11,660 nucleotides of DNA. It comes from an uncultured Bacilli bacterium. Its GTDB lineage: Bacteria > Bacillota_I > Bacilli_A > RF39 > UBA660. Shown here piece by piece: positions 1 through 9,000 of this stretch; within the stretch, counting starts at the first letter, position 1; each line of letters starts with the position of its first letter. Made by a program: the position numbers and the translations under genes. Location: the NCBI GenBank assembly GCA_949840855.1, contig CATKYP010000014.1, positions 1 through 11,660 of the forward strand, in the 5' to 3' direction. The notes under the pieces were generated by a model that saw nothing but the letters and a program-made list of their open reading frames with translations, searched no databases and had not been told where the DNA came from.

Positions 1-3000
1 ATAAGTTAGGAAAATTATTTAATATTAAAAGATATTACATACTTACAGTAATAATTTTTATTATTTTTTGTTTTATACCAGAAAATATTATTGCAGCTCC
101 TGAAGTGTATACATATTCATTTACTGGAGAATATCAAGAGTTTGTTGCACCAACAACATCAAAATTTAGAATTCAACTTTGGGGAGCTCAAGGTGGAAAT
201 TATGATACCTCCTTACTTGGAGGACTCGGAGGATATACAGAAGGCGAAATAGAGTTACAAAAAGGTACTAGACTTTATGTTTATGTCGGTGGACAGCCAA
301 GCAGTAGTCAAACAAACTTATATGGTGGTTGGAATGGAGGAGGAGATGTTCCAGCTGGAAAAGATAAGGATGGTCGTGCTGGAGGAGGAGCTACTGATAT
401 TAGAACTATTCCGACGACATCAAAAACAACTTGGAATGCAGTAGATTCTCTTGCATCTCGTATAATGGTTGCTGCAGGAGGAGGAGGAGCTGCTTATGAG
501 AATAAAGCTATTTGGAGAAGTGATGGAGGTCCTGCTGGAGGACTTAATGGTTATAATCCACAAGCTATGGGGAGTAGTGCAAGAGCACAATATGGAACAG
601 GAGGTACTCAAACTTCAGGTGGATATGCAGTTAATGCTACAACAACAGCTGTTTCATTTGGAACACTTGGAAAAGGTGGTCGCGGAATTAGTACTGATGG
701 AGGATCTGGCGGAGGAGGAGGCTTCTTTGGTGGAGGAGGTTCTAATGTCTGCTCTGGCGGAGGAGGCGGAAGCTCATACATTTCTGGACATAATGGTTGT
801 ATAGCTGTAAATAGTAATGGAACTACAATTGATACTTCTGTAATTACAACAAATCAATCTCATTCTTTTACAGGATATATATTTGAAAATACTAAGATTA
901 TAGATGGCTTAGGTTATAGCTGGACCGATGTAAAGAAAGATCTTATTAATCAACCTACTCAAAATAATTTAAATACTCAAAAAGGGAATTATGGTAATGG
1001 TTTTGCAAGAATTACTTCATTAAGAGAATTATATTCAGATAATACACTAAAAAGTATTACTTCAGATAAAGGTGAATTTTCTCCTAGTTTTGAATCATCT
1101 AAATTTGAATATGATTTGATAATTGATACTTATGATAAGGAAGTTGAAATTTTTGCTGAAGTTAATAATGATTTTGCAACAGTAAATGGAGCTGGTGTAT
1201 ATAATGTTAAATATAAGAAAGATAATAAGGTTAACTTATCAGTAACAGCAGAAAATGGAGATATTCAAATCTATACTATTAATATTAAAAGAAAAAGATT
1301 GCCAGAAGGAGAACATTCTACAAAACTTGCAGAGTTAGATCTTCTAGGAGAAAGTGCTGAGTTATTCAAATTAATTCCAGAATTTGATACAGATGTTACT
1401 AATTACACTATAAACCTTGGATATAGTACATTAGAAGTAAAATTAGAAGCAATAGCTTATGATTATGATGCAACTGTTAAAGTTGAAGGCAATGACTTAA
1501 TATTAGATAATGAAGGAGATATTAAAATTACTGTTTCTGCTCCTAACTGTAGTGATACAATATATTTAATACATTATATAAAGGGTGAAAAAGCAGAAGA
1601 TAAATATGAATTTGATTACACAGGAGATTATCAAACTTTTATTGCTCCATCAAGTGGAAAATATCAAATAGAGCTTTGGGGAGCTCAAGGGGGTTATGGA
1701 AGTAAAAAAGGTGGAAAAGGAGCTTATACTAAAGGTAATATAGTTTTAAATAAAGATGAAAAATTATATATTTATATAGGTAATATGACAACTCATTCTT
1801 ATTCATTTAATGGTGGTGCACTTGGCAGAAGTTATGGATTTAGTGGTGGAGGAGCTACTGATGTTCGTCTAGTTGAAGGAACTTGGAATGACTTTGAATC
1901 ACTAAAAAGTCGTATAATGGTTGCTGCTGGTGGAGGAGGTTCCGAAAATTGGTCTGGTGCTAGTAATGGTGGAGCTGCTGGAGGATTATACTCATATGAT
2001 GTACCTTATTATTATACAGGAAGTTGGTCATATACATTAAATACTGGTGCTACTCAAATATCAGGTGGAAAAGGAATGATAGGTTATAACCAAAGTGGAG
2101 GTTCTGGTACCTTTGGTGCTGGTGGTAATGGAGGCTCAACTTATGGTGGAGCTGGAGGCTCTGGTTACTATGGTGGAGCTGGAGGTGGAGACGGAGGTCC
2201 CATGACAGCTGCAGGTTCTGGAGGAAGTTCTTATATATCTGGACACATTGGTTGTAATTCTATCTCTGAGAGTTCTACAGCAAGTAGTATAATACATACA
2301 AATAGTAATATTCATTATTCAAATAAAAAATTCACAGATACAGTAATGATTGATGGATTAGGATATAAATGGGTAGATGAGAATGGTCCAACATATAAAT
2401 ATTCTCCAGCAGTAGGTTATGGTAATCACGTTGTTTTAGATAATGGTTTATATACTGGACAACCTACAATTAGTGGAAGTGATATTCAAGAAGGAAAAGA
2501 GGGAAATGGTTATGCTAAAATAACACCACTTTTCTTAAAATCTGAAAATAATTATTTAAATGATATTAAAACTAGCTCAGGAGAATTATCACCAAGTTTT
2601 TCATCAATAAATTATGAATATGATTTAATACTTGATAAAGAGGAACGAGAAGTAGATATAGAAGGAATTTTGTCAGATTCAACTGCTAGTATAATAGGTA
2701 ATGGTCATTATAAAGTTAAATATGGAAAAACTGTTAAAGTAGAACTTGTAGTAACAAGTGAAAGTGGCGCTTTAAGAACTTATACAGTAAATATAAAGAG
2801 AAAAGAGTTAGAAAGCGGTGAACATTCTTCACTTCTAGCCGATTTAGATTTCATAGTTGAAGGAGAAGATATAGAACCAGTGATGGAGCCTATATTTAAG
2901 TCTAATATTCTTGAATATAATATTGTTATTCCTCCTAATATGATTTTCTTAGATGTTGATACAGTAGCATTTGATGAGGAAGCGACAATAAAGGTAGAAG

Positions 3001-6000
3001 GAAATGGTTTGATTATTGAAAATACTGGTGAAATCATTATTACTGTTAGTGAACCTAACTCTTCTGATTCAATATATATAATTAAATATACTAAAGAAAA
3101 TAAACCAGATGATGAGTATGTTTATAATTATACAGGAGACTATCAAACATTTATTGCACCTATTCGTGGTAATTATCGTTTTGAGTTATGGGGAAGTCAA
3201 GGAGCAAGTTCTAATACAAAGCCAGGAGGACTTGGGGCCTATACTAAAGGTGATATTTTCTTAGAAAAAGGAGAAACACTATATATTTATGTAGGTAATA
3301 GTAATCTACATGATAACTCATTTAATGGTGGAGCTATTGGTAGAAGTGCAGGATTCGGTGGTGGAGGAGCTACTGATATTCGTCTAACTCCAGGAGTATG
3401 GAGTGACTTTAATTCTTTAAAAAGTCGTATAATGGTTGCTGCTGGAGGAGGTGGTGCTGAAGCTTGGTCAGGTGGAAGTGCTGGAGGAGCTGCAGGAGGC
3501 CTATATTCATATGATGTTCCATATTACAATACAGGTACATGGCACTATACATTAAATACAGGTGCTACTCAAATATCAGGTGGAAAAGGAATGATTGGTT
3601 ATTATCAAAATGGTAGTAATGGTTTATTTGGTATAGCAGGAGCTGGTGGAAGAACCTATGGTGGCGGTGGAGGAGCTGGCTACTATAGTGGAGCTGGAGG
3701 AGGAGACGGTGGTCCAATGACTTCAGCTGGATCAGGTGGTTCATCTTATATCTCAGGACACTTTGGATGTGATTCTATTACAGAAAATTCCACTGAGACA
3801 AATATTATTCATACTGGACTTTCAACTCACTATTCTAAGAAAGTATTTAAAAATACAGTAATGATTGATGGACTAGGATATAAATGGGTAGATGAAAATG
3901 GTCCTACTTATACATATTCACCAAGAATAGGTTATGGAAATCATGTTGTTTTAGACGATGGCTTATATACTGGTCAACCTACCATCAAAGGTGATGATAT
4001 TCAAACTGGTAAAGAAGGGTTAGGTTATGCTAAAGTAACACCTTTATTTCAGTCAAAAAATAATTATTTACTAAATTTAGAAACAAATTATGGAAAGTTC
4101 GATAAAGATTTTAGTCCATTTGAAACAGAATATACTTTGACTCTTGATAAATATGAACAGCACTTTACTTTAAAAGGAGAGACTGCTGATAAAGAGGCCA
4201 TTGTAACTGGTCTAGGGAAATATGAGCTTCATTTAGGTGAGACTAGAATGGTATATGTTGATGTAACTGCACCTAATGGAGAGATTAGAACATATAAAAT
4301 TAAAGTTACAAGAGGTAATTTAGAAGAAGGCGAACATTCAACTAAATTAGTATCTTTAAAAATAAATAAAGATAAATTTGCACTTAATCCAGAATTTATA
4401 AGCATTGAAACAAATTATAAATTAGAAGTTCCTTACAGTACAATCGTTCTTGATGTAGAGGCAATTCCTTATGATAAAACAGCTAAAATAAAAATAGAGG
4501 GAAATGGTTATTTAAAACAAGATGAAGATAATATTGTTAGAGTGACTATCACTCATCCTGATGTTCCAACTACAGTTTATGAGGTTTTAGTTACAAGAGA
4601 GGAAGATGTTGAGGGTTCTAAATCGGAGTTTAGTTGTACTAACGGATACCAGAAGTTTGTTGCACCAGGAAGTACATATTATAAAGCACAGTTATGGGGT
4701 GCAGGTGGTGGATATGGACGTACTGATTGGGCATTAAAATATCGTGGTGGAAGTGGTGCTTATATAGAAGGTGAGATCTATCTTGCTAAGGGACAAGAAG
4801 TATATGTTTATGTTGGATGTACTGGTGAAGATGGTGGTACAGAACTAAGTCATATTGGAGGAGCTGGTGGCTTCAATGGAGGAGCTAGCGGTGGAGATGA
4901 TTCTAATAGAGATAGTGCTCCAGAACCTGGTGGAGGTGGAGGTGGCGCTACGGATATTAGACTTACTAAAACCTCTAAGATTTCTGAATGGAAAGAGTTC
5001 AATAGTTTGAAGAGCCGTATAATGGTTGCTGCAGGAGGTGGTGGTGGAACTTATTATGGTATAGGAGGAGCAGGAGGAACTTTAACAGGTTTAACTGGTT
5101 ATGGTAATAAGGATGTGCCAACACAAGTTAGTGGTTATGCATTTGGTTATGGTATGAAAGGTATTACAAACTCAATCGGTTCTGGAGGAGCTGGAGGTGG
5201 ATACTATGGTGGATATTCCGAGACTAATCAAGCTGGAGGTGGAGGAACATCATTTGTATCTGGTTGTGAGAATTGTATTGCACTTGATAAAAATTCAATT
5301 GAAAACAATCTTATTTCATCAGGAGGTAATACTCATTATTCAAATTATGTTTTCGATAAAATTAAGATGGCAAGCGGAGAAGAGTCTCAACCTAATCCGC
5401 AAGGAGGTTATCAAACAGGTAATATAGGAGATGGATATGCCATTATTACAGCATCTAAGTCTAGATCTGAGAATAATTTCTTAAAGAGTATTACTGTTGA
5501 TAAAGGTACACTTACTCCAGAATTTGATATTTTAACTCGTGAATATACTGTAAATGTAGAAAAGGATGATACTGAAATTACAATTGATGCTGTCTTAGAT
5601 GATGAAAAAGCTACAATGTCTGGAGTTGGAACATTTGATGTAGAAGCAGGAGAAAATATCTATCATATATTTGTAACAGCAGAAAATGGAGACATTAGAG
5701 TTTATACAGTTAAAGTAATAAGAGAAAAATCAAATAATTCTATGCCACTTAATATTGAAATATCAGGTCTTGTACCAATGTTATGTGATACAAAGGATGA
5801 GTATTGTAATTTAACTCCAGAATTTAATCCTGATACTAATTCTTATACAATGACAGTACCTAGTAAAATTAAACAATTGGAGTTTAAAGTTATTAAGGCA
5901 AATAAATATCAAACTGTAACAGGGGAAGGGATCAAATTTTTAGAACAAGGTAGCAATGAAATAGTAATTGAAGTTACCTCAGAAGATGGTAGTAGAATCT

Positions 6001-9000
6001 CTAGTTATACCTATAACATTATTCGGGATATGTCAGGGGATGCTAATATTGAAAATTTAGTTGTTGTAAATCCTGCAACAGAGATTAATTTTAATCCAGA
6101 AGTTAGTGATTATTATTTCTCTGTTCCTGATACAACTTCTTTACTTGATTTAGAAGTTACCTTGGAAGATATTAATGCAACATATGAAATAGAAGGTAAT
6201 GAAAATTTTGTTGATGGTATTAATATAGTTCAAATTATAGTTACTGCCCAAAATGGAGATAAGAAAACTTATACTTTAAATGTTTATAAAGAACAAAGTG
6301 GAAATACCTTTATTTCTGATATTAAAGTAAGTTCTGATAATATAGATTATCCACTTAATCCAAGTTATAATAAAGTAATTAGCAACTATATTGTAAATGT
6401 AGGAAATGAAGTAGATAATGTAGATGTTACAGCAACCCCAGAACACTCATTAACTACTGTTACTGGTACAGGTAATATTAAATTAAATACTGGAACTAAT
6501 AAAGTTAATCTAGTATCTACTGCTAGTGATGGTTCTATTCAAATATATGAATTATATATTATTCGTGCTAAATCGGGAGACGCAACACTAAAAAGTTTAG
6601 ATGTATTAGAAAGTAGCCTAAATCCAGAGTTTAGTAGTGAACAAGAAGAATATACTCTAGATGTTAATTCTGGAGTTACCTCACTAACTCTAAATCCAGT
6701 TGTGAATAACGAAAAAGCGAAATATAAAATAAGTGGAAATAGTGGTTTTGTATTAGGCATTAATAAAGTAGTTATTTTAGTAACAGCAGAAGATGGAACT
6801 CAGAAAACTTATACATTAAATGTTAATAGAGTAGCAAGCAATAATAATTATTTAAGTACTTTGATTATTGATAAGTATGATATGACAGGGATATTTAACA
6901 AAGAGCAAGAAGAGTATAATATTGAGTTTGAGGAAAAAATTCCAACAATAAGAGTAAGTGCAACTCCAGAGGACTCTAAAGCAAAAGTAACAAAAACTGG
7001 AATTTATAATATTAAAACAGGAAGTAATCAAATTAAAATTATAGTAACAGCAGAAGATGGTTCAAAAAGGACTTATACACTTAATATTTTTCAAAAAGGT
7101 AATCAAAATGATAATTTGATGTCTTTAACTACAAGTTCGACAGCTTCTTTATCTCCATCGTTTACAAAGGAAAATACTAAATATCAATTAGAGGTAGAGA
7201 ATAGTGAAGATGAAATTACGGTTATAGGAATAGCAGAAGATTCTAACGCAAGAGTAACTGGAAATGGTACTTATCATTTAGATACTGGTATTAATGTTAT
7301 ATCAATAACTGTTACTAGTGAAGAAGGTACTGAAAAGGTTTATCAAATAAATGTTAACAGAAAGCAGTCAACTAATAATAATGCATCAATGATTATTGCA
7401 AAAGAGAGTGTTCTAGATCCAGTATTTGATAAAAATAAAACAAATTATGTGTTAAAAGTATTAGAAAGTGTTACTAGTCTTACTTTAACAGTAGACTTAG
7501 AAGATGATGCTGCGACATATGAAGTTCTTAATAATGAGAATTTTCAAATAGGACATAATACAGTAATTATTAGAGTAACAGCAGAAGATGGAACACAAAA
7601 AGAATATTATTTAGATGTATTAAGACAAGAAGTTGGAACAACTAGTGATAAATTAGAAAGTCTAACCGTTAGTGAAGGAACTCTCAGTCCAGAGTTTTCA
7701 CCTGAAGTTATCTATTATGAAGTGGAAGTTCCATATAATACAGATAAAATAACTTTGAGTGGAGAGTTAGAAGATAAAAATGCTGAGGTAGAGGGATTTG
7801 GAGAATATAATCTTGTCTTTGGAAAAAATGTTTTAGGAGTTATTGTTACATCAACAGAAGGAGTTGTTAGATCATATCAAGTAGTTGTTACTAGAAAGAA
7901 AAAGGATGAAGCAAGACTTTCTTCTCTTCAAGTAGCAGACTCTAGCTTAGATCCAACTTTTGATAAAGATGTATATGAATATAGTTTAAAAACAAATTAT
8001 ACATCATTAACAATTCAGGCAGTACCCCTTGATAAAAATGCTACTTTTAAAATTATAGGTAATAGTAATTTGCAAGTAGGAAATAATGATATTATTATTC
8101 GAGTAACAGCAGAAGATGGTGTAACTTCTAAAGATTATGTTTTACACGTAGAAAGAGAAAAATCACTTAATAATAATTTGAAATCGTTAGAAATAGAAAA
8201 TGTAGAAATAGTTCCAGTCTTTTCTAAAACAACGACAGTTTATACTGCAAAAGTAGATCATGATGTTAATAATATCTTAATTAATGCAGAGGCAGAGGAC
8301 TTGCTAGCAACTGTTGCGGGAGATGGGACAGTAGACTTAAATATGGGTACTAATTATATAGATATTATTGTTACTAGTGAAGCAGGTACAAAGAAAGTTT
8401 ATACATTAATCGTTACAAGAGAGGCAGATGGTAACAATTATTTAGCATCACTAATGACATCAGCAGGAACACTTACTCCAGAATTTTCAAAAGAGGTTAA
8501 TGATTATATAGTAGAGGTTCCATATGAGGTAGAAGATATTGTTATTACTGGTACACCAGAGAATACTAATGCAGTAGTAACTGGGCTTCAAAAATATAAC
8601 TTAAGTATTGGAGATAATAATATATCTGTTACAGTAGTAGCAGAGGATGGTTCTATTAATATATATAATATTGTTGTAACAAGAAATAATATAGTTAGTT
8701 CGAAGCTAAAGAGTCTTTCTGTAACTAATTATAAATTAGATGAAAAATTTTCTAGTGATTCGTATGACTATAATGTTACAGTTGATTATGAAGTTGAAAG
8801 CCTTGATTTAAATATAGAAACCCTTGATAAAAATGCAACCTATGAAGTTGTGGGAAATAGTAACTTAAAGGTTGGAATGAATACTATTAAAATTATTGTT
8901 ACAGATAGCTTAGGTGCGGAACAATCAACTTATATATTAAATGTAAATAAACAAAATTATAGTAATAATTTCTTAAGCTATATTTATCCGAGTCAAGGAG

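Larger units (their letters stand above)
108..5729 (+). repeat. Four direct ~1.5 kb modules: glycine-rich domain plus cadherin-like repeats
   Basis: Module starts at 108, 1605, 3117 and 4623 are spaced 1497, 1512 and 1506 bases. Modules 1-3 are glycine-rich domain, first-class repeat, EGEHS-class repeat; module 4 is glycine-rich domain and first-class repeat only, then the long array begins. A 17-base word encoding RIMVAA is identical in all four (459-475, 1911-1927, 3426-3442, 5016-5032). This shows in-frame internal duplication of a ~500-codon unit. Confidence 0.88.

Noticed and set aside
54..74. Cys 23 in the signal peptide as a lipoprotein lipobox
   Set aside because: The residues before it (IIF) do not fit L-[AS]-[GA]-C, and the Cys is inside the hydrophobic core, with a better signal peptidase I site following.
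475..490. Runs of GGA triplets as possible phase-variation tracts
   Set aside because: The unit is three bases, so slippage only changes glycine number and cannot switch the frame; tracts are short and interrupted.
469..804. 111-residue overlapping frame on the plus strand, rich in Glu, Leu and Val
   Set aside because: It arises from reading GGA/GGT glycine codons out of frame (GAG/AGG/TGG); no independent coding signal.
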